DNA of 64,000 nt, from assembly GCF_900753045.1 (NCBI RefSeq), contig NZ_CAADXO010000017.1:1-64000 (forward strand). The letters are read 5' to 3'. This DNA comes from an uncultured Phascolarctobacterium sp. (GTDB lineage Bacteria; Bacillota; Negativicutes; Acidaminococcales; Acidaminococcaceae). Below the pieces are notes generated by a model, which made no database searches, was not told where the DNA came from, and saw nothing but the letters and a program-made list of their open reading frames with translations. A program made the translations under genes and the position numbers. Positions 50,337-58,678 of the stretch are shown piece after piece; position 1 is the stretch's first letter; each line of letters begins with the position of its first letter.

Positions 50337-51318
50337 GCTTCTCCCTCCCTTCTACCGCACTGTTGGCCTCGGGATCATTCTGCTTAAAGCTTACCTGCGG
50401 TGCAGGTGTTTCACTGTCCGCACCGGCCTGATACTGGCCGAAGAAGCTGTTGATATCCTTCATAAACTTCATATTCAGCAGCTCCAGATGAATTCCCTGC
50501 GGGCAAACACGCGCACATTCGCCGCAGCCTGTGCAACGTCCGGCAACGTGGAAGGCACGGATGATATGATACATCTGCTCTTCAACCTCGTCGGCATACG
50601 CCTTGCCTGCTACCGGAGTATCTGGCTTATCAAAAATGCATTGCTCACAGCTGCACGCCGGGCAGATATCGCGGCAGGCATTGCAGCGGATACACTTGGA
50701 CAGCTCGCTTTGCCAAAAGGAGAAGCGCTCCTCGGGGTTCATCGCTTCAATCTCCTTGACCTTAGCGAATTTATCGCCGGTGAACTGCGGTACAGGCAGC
50801 GGCTCGGCCAGCTCCTCGTCCGCAATTTTATAAGCAGCACCCTTGCACATCAGGCACTTGTTCAGCAACACGTCAGCCTTTGCCAAACGCTTTTCACCAT
50901 AAGCAGTGTTGACAACAACCTCGTCACCGTCCACGCTCACGCTGATGATACCCTTAGCACCGGCCGCCTTAATCTTTTTGATATCCAGCATACCGCTGCA
51001 GGGTGTGCCGATGGCGTAAACAAGCTCACGCTTAATGCGGTTATCCTTAAGCAGCTGGTTTACTCCGTATGTATCACAGGGCTTTAAGAAAACAGCAGTC
51101 TTCTTGCCTGCATGGCTTGTTTCGATTAAATATTTGCAGAGATTGGCAGGGCAGAACTCGTTATAGACAAGCTTGTCGCATTCGTCCGCACTGCTTACGG
51201 CTGCAGGTGTGTTATCGTAAAAGAATTCGCCTGCCTGCCATGCCAGCACACGCTCTACTGTGCCCTCTGCCAACAGCTCAGCTGCACGCTTCTGCAACAG
51301 CTTTTCTATTTTTTGCAT
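50329..51318 (-). CDS. flxC: Iron-sulfur subunit FlxC-like (FrhB/4Fe-4S domains)
   Basis: A 329-residue protein with an FrhB-like N-terminal part (KKTAVFLKPCDTYGVNQLL, ELVYAIGTPCSGM), a Cys pair in CLMCKG, and two [4Fe-4S] motifs, CIRCNACRDICPACSCEQC (about 206-224) and CTGCGECARVCP (about 265-276). It matches the 4Fe-4S FlxC of NADH-linked Hdr complexes. It lies between MvhD-like and FlxB-like genes with overlaps of 13 and 8 nt. A linker of about 35 polar residues ends the protein. Confidence 0.82.
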   Translation of the reverse strand: MQKIEKLLQKRAAELLAEGTVERVLAWQAGEFFYDNTPAAVSSADECDKLVYNEFCPANLCKYLIETSHAGKKTAVFLKPCDTYGVNQLLKDNRIKRELVYAIGTPCSGMLDIKKIKAAGAKGIISVSVDGDEVVVNTAYGEKRLAKADVLLNKCLMCKGAAYKIADEELAEPLPVPQFTGDKFAKVKEIEAMNPEERFSFWQSELSKCIRCNACRDICPACSCEQCIFDKPDTPVAGKAYADEVEEQMYHIIRAFHVAGRCTGCGECARVCPQGIHLELLNMKFMKDINSFFGQYQAGADSETPAPQVSFKQNDPEANSAVEGREKHV

Positions 51319-51743
51319 CGCAAATCCCTCAACTTTACATTCTCACCCAATGCCGCAATATGCTCGGCAAAATCGTTCATCACCTGTGCAAAGCGTGCGC
51401 CCTCGGCCGCACTAACCCATTCCACACGGAAGCGTTCACCGGCTACTCCCAGATAATCAAGCATACTGAGCAGCAGCGTCATACGACGACGCGCATAATA
51501 GTTGCCGGTAGAATAATGGCAATCGCCGGGGTGACAGCCGCACATGATTACACCGTCCGCGCCACGCTGAAAAGCGCGCAGGATAAAGAGCGGATTCACT
51601 CTGCAGGAGCAGGGAACCTTGATGATTTTGATATTAGCGGGATAATGCTTGCGGGCCGTTCCGGCGCCGTCAGCACCGGCATAGCTGCACCAGTTGCAGC
51701 AGAAGGCCACAATTTTCGGTTCAAAATTTTTCTTCTCTAGCAT
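51306..51743 (-). CDS. flxD: MvhD/FlxD-like [2Fe-2S] subunit
   Basis: A 145-residue MvhD family protein with the conserved CCNWCSYAGADGAG at residues 15-28 and further cysteines in KVPCSCRV and MCGCHPGDCHY. In methanogens MvhD connects hydrogenase to HdrA; in Flx complexes the homologue connects FlxABC to HdrA. The gene overlaps hdrA by 7 nt and flxC by 13 nt. It is the expected bridge of the complex. Confidence 0.92.
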   Translation of the reverse strand: MLEKKNFEPKIVAFCCNWCSYAGADGAGTARKHYPANIKIIKVPCSCRVNPLFILRAFQRGADGVIMCGCHPGDCHYSTGNYYARRRMTLLLSMLDYLGVAGERFRVEWVSAAEGARFAQVMNDFAEHIAALGENVKLRDLRCKK

Positions 51744-53725
51744 AATGCATCCACCTCTGCCAGAATTTGTTGATTAGTAAAGCCCTGCAAATCCATAGCA
51801 CCGCAGAGGCAGGCTACAGTGCAGGCACCGCAGCCCTGGCACAGCGCATTGTTCACCACCGCAACGGTGCGTGTTTCGCGTACGCCCAGCTTAGTGATAA
51901 CCTGCTTGCTCTCGCCGGTAATCGCACCATAGGGGCAAACATGCGTGCAAGCCAGACAGCCGCTGCAAATGCTTGTATCGCACTGCGCAGTGCAGGGGTT
52001 CGTCAGCAGCTTATCCTTCGCCAGCAGGCCGACCACCTTAACAGCCGCTGCACCGGCCTGTGAAACAGTTTCCGGAATATCCTTCGGTCCCTGGCACATG
52101 CCGCTGAGGAAAATGCCTGCTGTCGGACTTTCCACCGGACGCAGCTTCGGATGCGCCTCTACGTAAAAGTCATCGTTATCAATGCTGGCAGTCAGCATCG
52201 TCGCCAGCTTGCGCGCATCGGGAGAAGGCTGTACAGCCGTTGCCAGCACTACTAAATCAGGATTCAGCATCAGCTTGCGACCGCTGTTCAAATCGCTGGC
52301 AAAAACCGTCAGCTTGCCATCGCCGTCAACAACAACCTTGCCTACCTGACCGCGTACATAATGCACGCCGTACTCCTCCACTGCACGGCGTTGGAACTCG
52401 TCAAAGCCCTTGCCCGGAGTACGTACATCTATATAAAATACAGTTACATCCACATCAGGGTATTTTTCGCGGATATACATCGCATGCTTGGCATTATACA
52501 TGCAGCAGATTTTGCTGCAGTAGCTCTTGCCGCGACCGCTCACATCACGCGAGCCTACGCAGGAAACGATAATAACCTTCTTCGGCTCCTTGCCGGTAGA
52601 CGGACAAACGAGATGACCTTCGGTCGGACCTGCTGCGTTCGTCAGACGCTCCAGCTCCAGCGAGGTGATAACGTCCTTGCTGGCACCGTAGCCATATTCA
52701 CCGAACTTGTCGAGAGACAGCGTTTTAAAGCCTGTTGCCAGTACAATCGCGCCGTATTTTTCCGTAATCAGCTCATCGGTCTGCGTGTAATCAATAGCTC
52801 CCGCAGGACAAACCTTGGAGCAGATACCGCATTTACCGGTCTTGAACTTAATGCAGGCCTTGCGGTCGATAACAGGCACCTTAGGAATGGCCTGCGCGAA
52901 GGGAATATAGATTGCGCCGCGATTCTTCAGGCCCATATCAAACTCGCTCGGAGTTTTGCGGGACGGACATTTTTCGGTACAGATGCCGCAGCCGCTGCAC
53001 ATATCAGCCTTCACACTGCGTGCTTTTTTGCGGATTGTCACATCGAAATTACCCACGAAACCGCTTACGCTTTCTACCTCGCTATAAGTATAAAGCGTAA
53101 TATTTTTATGGTTTGCTGCATCCACCATCTTCGGTGTCAGGATGCAGGCAGAGCAGTCGAGTGTCGGGAAGGTTTTGTCGAGCTGCGCCATACGGCCGCC
53201 GATTGTCGGCTCCTTCTCCACAATGTCTACCTTATAGCCTGCTTCCGCAATATCCAACGCTGTCTGAATACCGGCGATACCGCCGCCGATAACCAGTGCG
53301 CGCTTCACTACCTGGCTTTCGCCAGGCTTCAGCGCTCCGTTAAAGCGCACCTTGGCAATTGCTGCCTTGGCTAATTTAATCGCCTTCGCTGTCGCTTCGG
53401 CCTTATCCTTCAGCACCCAGGAGCACTGCTCACGGATGTTGGCAATCTCTACCATATAAGGATTGATGCCAACGCCCTCCGCACATTTGCGGAAGGTTGC
53501 CTCGTGCATACGCGGCGAGCAGCTGCAGACAACAATTCTGTCCAGCTTATAATCTGCCACAGCCTTGCGAATCAGCTCCTGGCCTTGCTCGGAGCACATA
53601 TATTTATAATCGATGGCATAGGCAACGTCCGGAATTTGGCGTACTGCCTCTACCACCTGGGCAACATCTACCGTGCCGGCGATGTTGCTGCCACACCAAC
53701 AAACAAAAACACCAATCTTTTGCAC
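51737..53725 (-). CDS. hdrA: HdrA, FAD-containing subunit of a heterodisulfide-reductase-type complex
   Basis: A 662-residue protein with the N-terminal HdrA domain (CSCSPRMHEATFRKC, about 69-83), a FAD fold (RALVIGGGIAGIQTALD, about 143-159), [4Fe-4S] inserts CSGCGICTEKCP and CGICSKVCP, a second flavin region, and two C-terminal ferredoxin motifs CSGCLACTHVCP and CQGCGACTVACLCG. HdrA is the site of flavin-based electron bifurcation in known complexes. It starts at a GTG with GGGGGAAG upstream. The final ferredoxin pair could dock ferredoxin. With no methanogenesis genes the heterodisulfide itself is not the substrate. Confidence 0.92.
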   Translation of the reverse strand: MQKIGVFVCWCGSNIAGTVDVAQVVEAVRQIPDVAYAIDYKYMCSEQGQELIRKAVADYKLDRIVVCSCSPRMHEATFRKCAEGVGINPYMVEIANIREQCSWVLKDKAEATAKAIKLAKAAIAKVRFNGALKPGESQVVKRALVIGGGIAGIQTALDIAEAGYKVDIVEKEPTIGGRMAQLDKTFPTLDCSACILTPKMVDAANHKNITLYTYSEVESVSGFVGNFDVTIRKKARSVKADMCSGCGICTEKCPSRKTPSEFDMGLKNRGAIYIPFAQAIPKVPVIDRKACIKFKTGKCGICSKVCPAGAIDYTQTDELITEKYGAIVLATGFKTLSLDKFGEYGYGASKDVITSLELERLTNAAGPTEGHLVCPSTGKEPKKVIIVSCVGSRDVSGRGKSYCSKICCMYNAKHAMYIREKYPDVDVTVFYIDVRTPGKGFDEFQRRAVEEYGVHYVRGQVGKVVVDGDGKLTVFASDLNSGRKLMLNPDLVVLATAVQPSPDARKLATMLTASIDNDDFYVEAHPKLRPVESPTAGIFLSGMCQGPKDIPETVSQAGAAAVKVVGLLAKDKLLTNPCTAQCDTSICSGCLACTHVCPYGAITGESKQVITKLGVRETRTVAVVNNALCQGCGACTVACLCGAMDLQGFTNQQILAEVDALC

Positions 53726-53736
53726 GTAGCTTCCCC

Positions 53737-54126
53737 CTATTTATTGTATTTTCTAAAGGCTGCCACCAAAAGCTGCTGCGGCATATCACTAGGATAATGC
53801 TCTACGCTTTCGGCAGGCAGCTTGTTGTTTCCTTGCTGACGAATCTGCAGCAGGCGCAACGCCTCTATAACGCGCGCCGGGCTCACGCCGCGCGGGCAGC
53901 GCTCCTCGCACGCCATGCATGACAGACATTGCCACGGCGCATCAGCCTCCAGTAGCTCGGACGCATGACCGCTGTTTAAATCCCAAACAACGCGGTGAGG
54001 AAGAAGGTCCATCTTAAAACCCTCGGGACAGTTAGCACTGCAGCGGCCGCATTGCATACAACGACGCACGTCGGTAGCAGCAAGGCGCAAAATAGCTTCT
54101 GTCAATTGCTTTTCATCAACAGCCAT
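53737..54126 (-). CDS. hdrC: HdrC-like 4Fe-4S subunit
   Basis: A 129-residue soluble protein with two [4Fe-4S] motifs, CMQCGRCSANCP (about 23-34) and CLSCMACEERCP (about 68-79), exactly the HdrC pattern, and a C-terminal helix (ARVIEALRLLQIRQQ). It transfers electrons between HdrA and HdrB. Its ATG overlaps the hdrB stop by one base and has GGAGG upstream. No membrane segments, so this is the soluble HdrABC type rather than HdrDE. Confidence 0.92.
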   Translation of the reverse strand: MAVDEKQLTEAILRLAATDVRRCMQCGRCSANCPEGFKMDLLPHRVVWDLNSGHASELLEADAPWQCLSCMACEERCPRGVSPARVIEALRLLQIRQQGNNKLPAESVEHYPSDMPQQLLVAAFRKYNK

Positions 54127-54929
54127 TATTCCGCACCTCCTTCGCTTATGGCAACACCAAGTGCTTCAGCAAGAAGCTCCGTAAAGTAGCGCGTCGGCAG
54201 GCTGCCTGCGGCACCATTAGCCGTCAGGTTATACGCACACAGCGGGCAGGCCGTAACCAACTCCTGCGCACCACAGCTTGCAGCATTATTTTTAATATCG
54301 CTGACGAGCTTTTCGCATTGCGCCTTATCCTTCAATGCCAGATAACCGCCGCAGCATTCATTGCGCATGCTGTAAATAACCGGCTCTGCACCCAAGGCTT
54401 TAATAAAGGCTTCCATAATAGTTGGACTCTCTACGTCATCGAGGGCCAAAACTGCTCCCGGTCTAAGCAGCAAACAGCCATAATAAGCGCCAACCTTGCG
54501 TTCCTTCAAAGGATGGCTCACCAGCTGCGCCAGTTTTTCCCAACCGATTTCATCACGCAAAACCTCCAGGTAATGCAAAACCCGTGTTTCACCGGCATAA
54601 GGCTCCTCCAATTGCAGATAATTATTCACCTTTTGGCGAATCTCCGCATTCGTTGCCATATCGTGGTTCACACGTTTGATGACATGGTAGCACGCACTGC
54701 ACAGCGTCACCAGTACGCCGCCGTTTTCACGCGCTGCCACAAGCGCACGCACCGCACTCAGACGCTCGGCAATAGCATCAGGCGCCATCGGGTAAACCGC
54801 GCCGCAGCACTGCCATTCCGGCAGCTCCACCAACGGAAAGCCCAGCACCTCAGCACAGCGTCGTGCTGCCATATCCAACTGCTTCGCCTTCGTCGACAGC
54901 GTACAGCCAGGATAATAATTATAAATCAT
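54126..54929 (-). CDS. hdrB: HdrB-like subunit with two CCG (non-cubane Fe-S) motifs
   Basis: The ATG at 54929 (MIYNYYPGCTLS) has AAGGAGG 8 nt upstream; the in-frame extension lacks a site. The 267-residue protein has two full CCG domains: PGCTLS...WQCCGAVYP...CSACY (about 8-83) and YYGCLLLRPG...NECCGGYL...CPLCAY (about 141-235), the ligand sets of the two non-cubane [4Fe-4S] clusters that cleave disulfides in HdrB. It is the first gene of the hdr-flx transcript. The actual oxidant or reductant (a thiol/disulfide, or electron transfer to FrdAB) is unknown. Confidence 0.92.
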   Translation of the reverse strand: MIYNYYPGCTLSTKAKQLDMAARRCAEVLGFPLVELPEWQCCGAVYPMAPDAIAERLSAVRALVAARENGGVLVTLCSACYHVIKRVNHDMATNAEIRQKVNNYLQLEEPYAGETRVLHYLEVLRDEIGWEKLAQLVSHPLKERKVGAYYGCLLLRPGAVLALDDVESPTIMEAFIKALGAEPVIYSMRNECCGGYLALKDKAQCEKLVSDIKNNAASCGAQELVTACPLCAYNLTANGAAGSLPTRYFTELLAEALGVAISEGGAE

Positions 54930-54956
54930 CGTCTTTCCCTCCTTCGCAAAGGACAT

Positions 54957-55427
54957 AAAACAACCTTGACCAAAAAATTGCTTTATTACGTATCTATTCT
55001 ACATTAATTCTGAAAATACTGCTAGTAGCAAAGAAAAATTTTCTCGATAATACATGTGATAGTGAAATTCTTCTAAACAACAAATCGATAGCAATTAACC
55101 TTCTGAACAGGCATAATCATACTTAAAATGTAATGCAAAACGAGCAATTCATATACCGTGCAGTGAATAAAAATTTTAGCTAATAAGTGTCCGGAAGCAT
55201 AAAAGTGCCGCAACTGTCTTAGCGCTATTCTATACTCATATTGTACACTCTATTAGCTTAGCGCTAGTTTTGCGGTACTTTGTCATACTTCCACACGAAT
55301 TTTGCGTTAAGAAATTTTTCCTGAGCGGAGCGGTATGTGAATTCTGAAGTAATCAACAAAATATTATATTTCAATCCATACAAAAAGAGCTGCTACGAAA
55401 TCTCGTAACAGCTCCAAGAAACAAATA
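54957..55427. repeat. Intergenic region with MITE-like palindromic element B (55146-55343)
   Basis: Element B is bounded by AATTCATATACCG (55146-55158) and CGGTATGTGAATT (55331-55343), one mismatch, with inner paired blocks AAAAATTT/AAATTTTT and AAGTGCCGCAA/TTGCGGTACTT. Its left half ATTTTAGCTAATAAGTG...GGAAGCATA and right half CTTCCACACGAATTTTGCG match element A at 48224-48400 closely, so both belong to one dispersed family. No gene is seen in this 471-bp gap; the hdrB promoter must lie here but was not resolved. Confidence 0.65.
55382..55414 (-). terminator. Terminator of the alanine symporter gene
   Basis: GAGCTGCTACG (55387-55397) and CGTAACAGCTC (55404-55414) pair, one wobble, followed by five T on the minus strand (55382-55386), 14 nt past the stop codon. 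Confidence 0.85.
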
Positions 55428-56831
55428 TTAATCCTGCCAGTAATCCAGCTTTTGAGTCAGACCAATCTTGCTGGCCTTAAACTCAGGATTCTTACCGGCA
55501 TTACGCTGCTCGGTGTAATCATCCAGCGCACGCAGAGCAGGACCGCCCAGAATGCAGATAACCGGCAAGTTGATAATTGCCATGAAACCCATGGTAACAT
55601 CCGCCAGATCCCACATAGTACCCATGCTGGAGCCTGCACCGATGAAAATCAATACGCAAGCCAGAATGCGGTAGCACAGGGTAAAGGTTTTACCCGGAAC
55701 ATGCTTCAGAACATAAGCAAAAGCATTATCTACATAATACAGATTGCCCAGCAGAGTAGTGAAAGCAAACAGTACCATAGATACAGTGATAAACAGCTTA
55801 GCATAATCGCCCATGCTTGCTGCCAGAGCTGCCTGTACATAAGGCGCACCAGCCAGCTCTTTGGTCGGCTCGATGCCAGAGCTCAGGCACATGAAAGCGG
55901 TAGCAGTGCAGATCAGCAGAGTATCAATAAATACGGACAGCATCTGTACCAGGCCTTGCTTAACCGGGTGAGAAACGTCAGCAGCAGCAGCAGCGTTCGG
56001 CGCAGAACCAACACCTGCTTCGTTGCTGTACAGACCGCGTTTGATACCGAACATCATGCAGCTGCCGGCAAAGCCGCCGAAAATTGCACTGAAATCAAAT
56101 GCTTCAGCAAAAATTCTGCCTACAACGCCGGGAACCAGGTTGATATGCATAATAGTAAGGATAAATGCTACAGAAATGTAGATAACGCCCATCAAAGGAA
56201 CCAGAGTAGAGGTTGCTTTGATAACGCGCTTACCGCCGCCCAGCAAGCAATAGCCTACGAGCACTGCTTCTACAGCACCGATAATCCAAGGAGTTGTATC
56301 CGGATTATAGAAGCTCAGCGCAGCAAAGGTGGATTGCAGATTGTAGGAGCACAGCATATTAAAGCCGCAGCCATAGGTTACAATCAAAGCCAGCGCAAAG
56401 AGCACTGCCAGACCGCGACTGCCCAAAGCAGCTTCAATGTAATAAGCCGGGCCGCCATAGCTGCCGTGCGGACCACGTTTTTTGTAAATCTGTGCCAGGG
56501 TGCTTTCAATAAAAGCAGAAGCGCCGCCGACAACAGCAATAACCCACATCCAGAACACAGCACCATAACCGCCGAGGCAGATAGCTGTGGAAATGCCGAT
56601 AATATTACCGGTACCTACACGGGACGCAGTAGATACCATCAAAGCCTGGAAGGATGATACCGCACCGGATTCGACAGGCTTCTCCAAAATAACACGAATA
56701 GTTTCCCTAAACATGCGTACCTGCACCAGACGAGTACGCAGAGTGTAGTACAGGCCTACACCGATGAGCATGATGATCAGCAAATAACTATACATAAAAT
56801 TGCTGATTGCTCCAATGATTTCTCCGAACAT
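55428..56831 (-). CDS. Sodium:alanine symporter (AGCS family)
   Basis: A 467-residue transporter with about 11 membrane spans. The family signatures are GTGNIIGISTAICLGGYGAV (about 73-92), KKRGPHGSYGGPAYYIE and GIKRGLYSNEAGVGSAPNAA (about 263-282). It imports alanine or glycine with Na+, using the Na+ gradient that the methylmalonyl-CoA decarboxylase maintains. The gene is monocistronic with a terminator; a gap of 154 bp separates it from the heptose operon upstream. Exact substrate is inferred from the family. Confidence 0.92.
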   Translation of the reverse strand: MFGEIIGAISNFMYSYLLIIMLIGVGLYYTLRTRLVQVRMFRETIRVILEKPVESGAVSSFQALMVSTASRVGTGNIIGISTAICLGGYGAVFWMWVIAVVGGASAFIESTLAQIYKKRGPHGSYGGPAYYIEAALGSRGLAVLFALALIVTYGCGFNMLCSYNLQSTFAALSFYNPDTTPWIIGAVEAVLVGYCLLGGGKRVIKATSTLVPLMGVIYISVAFILTIMHINLVPGVVGRIFAEAFDFSAIFGGFAGSCMMFGIKRGLYSNEAGVGSAPNAAAAADVSHPVKQGLVQMLSVFIDTLLICTATAFMCLSSGIEPTKELAGAPYVQAALAASMGDYAKLFITVSMVLFAFTTLLGNLYYVDNAFAYVLKHVPGKTFTLCYRILACVLIFIGAGSSMGTMWDLADVTMGFMAIINLPVICILGGPALRALDDYTEQRNAGKNPEFKASKIGLTQKLDYWQD

Positions 56832-56985
56832 AAATGTTGCTCCCCCTTTTTTAGTTTGTTGGTTAATTATAACATATTTATTTGCTTTTCCAAAATTCAG
56901 AAATGACGACAGCCTGTAAAGCTAACACTTTAGTATGATATAACAAATCAATTAAGTGATTTTGATAACTTTGCTTTCTGCAATT

Positions 56986-57630
56986 TTAGTTTAAGCTCTC
57001 CAGGCATTCCTTCAGACTGTTATAGCAGGGATGCTCCAGATCAAAGGCTCCGGCCAAGGCTGCCTCGCCAAGACGCATGCCGACATATCGGTCGGTGCCT
57101 GCGAAATATGTATACAATAAATGTCTGCTGTAATTCAGCAATCCGTTCTCACGCCCACGGCAGCAATTTACCGTCTGCAGATATTCCGCGCTCACATTAT
57201 AAAGATTATAGTAATCGCTGCATTCTGAGCTTTCCTGCCGCAGCGACTGCAGCAGCATATCCTCCAGATAGCCTTTTTGCCAACGTTTAGTAGATTTTTT
57301 GCCTGGAAAGAAAAAGTGCGTGCAATACTCCACTTCTCTAAAGAAAGTATTGTCACGCACTGCAAAAAATTTCTGCATACGGCGTCCGCGCTCATCAGCC
57401 GCGTCGGCAAAGAATACTGCTTTGCGCACTATTTCTCTGCCTTCCAGCTGTATAAGGCGTTTAGTCAGCAAGCCTAACTTATCGATACCCTGATAATTTA
57501 TAATTTGCATGTTAGGCAAGCTGATACCCTGCTTAAATAAATGCCGGAGATAGGCATGCATAAACTGCGCCATCTCCAATCTTTCACACAGCAATAAAAC
57601 CTCACCGGTAATAATGCTTTGCTTACTCAA
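56986..57630 (-). CDS. Unknown protein (possibly DUF3226/TOPRIM-like) at the end of the heptose operon
   Basis: A 214-residue protein starting at a TTG (57630) 1 nt after the waaF stop, with AAGGAG 7 nt upstream. It resembles DUF3226-type TOPRIM-like proteins (EVLLLCEG-like start EVLLLCERLEM; VFFADAADERGRRMQKF; FPGKKSTKRWQKGYLEDMLL), but the family call is uncertain. The spacing indicates translational coupling with the heptosyltransferase, but no LPS function can be deduced. The C-terminal half contains a Tyr/Asn-rich stretch and ALAGAFDLEHPCYNSL. Confidence 0.6.
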   Translation of the reverse strand: MSKQSIITGEVLLLCERLEMAQFMHAYLRHLFKQGISLPNMQIINYQGIDKLGLLTKRLIQLEGREIVRKAVFFADAADERGRRMQKFFAVRDNTFFREVEYCTHFFFPGKKSTKRWQKGYLEDMLLQSLRQESSECSDYYNLYNVSAEYLQTVNCCRGRENGLLNYSRHLLYTYFAGTDRYVGMRLGEAALAGAFDLEHPCYNSLKECLESLN

Positions 57631-57631
57631 T

Positions 57632-58678
57632 TTATTTCTCCTTTTGTTCCAACATCTGCTCGGCAGCCTGCACTACCTGCTCCACTGTCAGACGTGTCAT
57701 ACATTGCATATCGTCACACTTATGCTTCATGCCGTCCGCACAGCCGGGGCAAGGCGGCAACGCCGTCACAATTGTTGCATCCTTGGTATAAGGACCGTAC
57801 AGCTTCGGGCTGGACGGACCATACATTGCCACAATAGGCACCTTTTGGCTGATAGCTACATGCATCGGACCGCTGTCATTCGTAATAATCAGGCTGCAAC
57901 GGCGCATTGCCGCTGCCAGCTCGCCAATGCGGAAGCTGCCGGTTGCTACCACAGGCGTTGTCTTCATGAAGCTGACTGCCTCCTGCACCATTTCTTCGTC
58001 CATCGTACCGCCGAAGAATACAGGCTTATAGCCTTTTTCCGCAAGAATATCCGCTACCTTGGCAAAGCGCTCCGGCGCCCAGCGCTTGGTAACAACAGCA
58101 CTGCCGATATTAAAGCCTACCAGCTTGTCAGAAGCGAACACACCGTGCTCGCGCCAGAATTCATCTGCATGCTGCTGATATTCCTCACTCGGGAAAATCT
58201 CCAAACCGTTATGCTCCAGCTTCTGCACGCCAAGCTGCGTCAGCACGTCAAGATACATATCCGCCGCATGGATTTTGCGGTTAAGCGGTGTAAACACATC
58301 CCAAAGCGGTTTGAACAGTGTGTGCGTTGTACCGCAACGCAATTTCACTTTGGTAAAAGCATCAATAAAGCTGCAACGCTCATTCGGATGCAGGTTAATC
58401 AAGACATCAAAATCCATCTTGCTCAGACGGCGGGCACAGGCCATCAGCGCCAGCAGACTGTTGTCCTTGCCCTTCTTGTCAATTGTAATAACCTCATCCA
58501 GATACGGATTGTGCAGCACTACATCCTTCAGCTTCTCATCCGCCAGAAAGGTAATGTGCGCATCCGGTGCTGCCTTACGCAGCGCATGGATAAAAGGCGT
58601 GGTCAGCGTCAGGTCTCCCAGATGCATCAAAAATGTTACCAATATTTTTTTGCCATTTAATTCTACAGCTTGTGCCAT
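57632..58678 (-). CDS. waaF: ADP-heptose:LPS heptosyltransferase, GT9 family (WaaF-like)
   Basis: A 348-residue GT-B glycosyltransferase of family 9. N-terminal KKILVTFLMHLGDLTLTTPF, VLINLHPNERCSFIDAF, the nucleotide-binding C-terminal half with VGFNIGSAVVTKRWAPERFAKV, and ITNDSGPMHVAISQKVPIVAMYG are characteristic. It adds heptose to the LPS inner core from ADP-L-glycero-D-manno-heptose. Its ATG overlaps the waaC stop (TGATG). Assignment to WaaF (second heptose) versus another GT9 such as WaaQ is inferred from gene order. Confidence 0.85.
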   Translation of the reverse strand: MAQAVELNGKKILVTFLMHLGDLTLTTPFIHALRKAAPDAHITFLADEKLKDVVLHNPYLDEVITIDKKGKDNSLLALMACARRLSKMDFDVLINLHPNERCSFIDAFTKVKLRCGTTHTLFKPLWDVFTPLNRKIHAADMYLDVLTQLGVQKLEHNGLEIFPSEEYQQHADEFWREHGVFASDKLVGFNIGSAVVTKRWAPERFAKVADILAEKGYKPVFFGGTMDEEMVQEAVSFMKTTPVVATGSFRIGELAAAMRRCSLIITNDSGPMHVAISQKVPIVAMYGPSSPKLYGPYTKDATIVTALPPCPGCADGMKHKCDDMQCMTRLTVEQVVQAAEQMLEQKEK

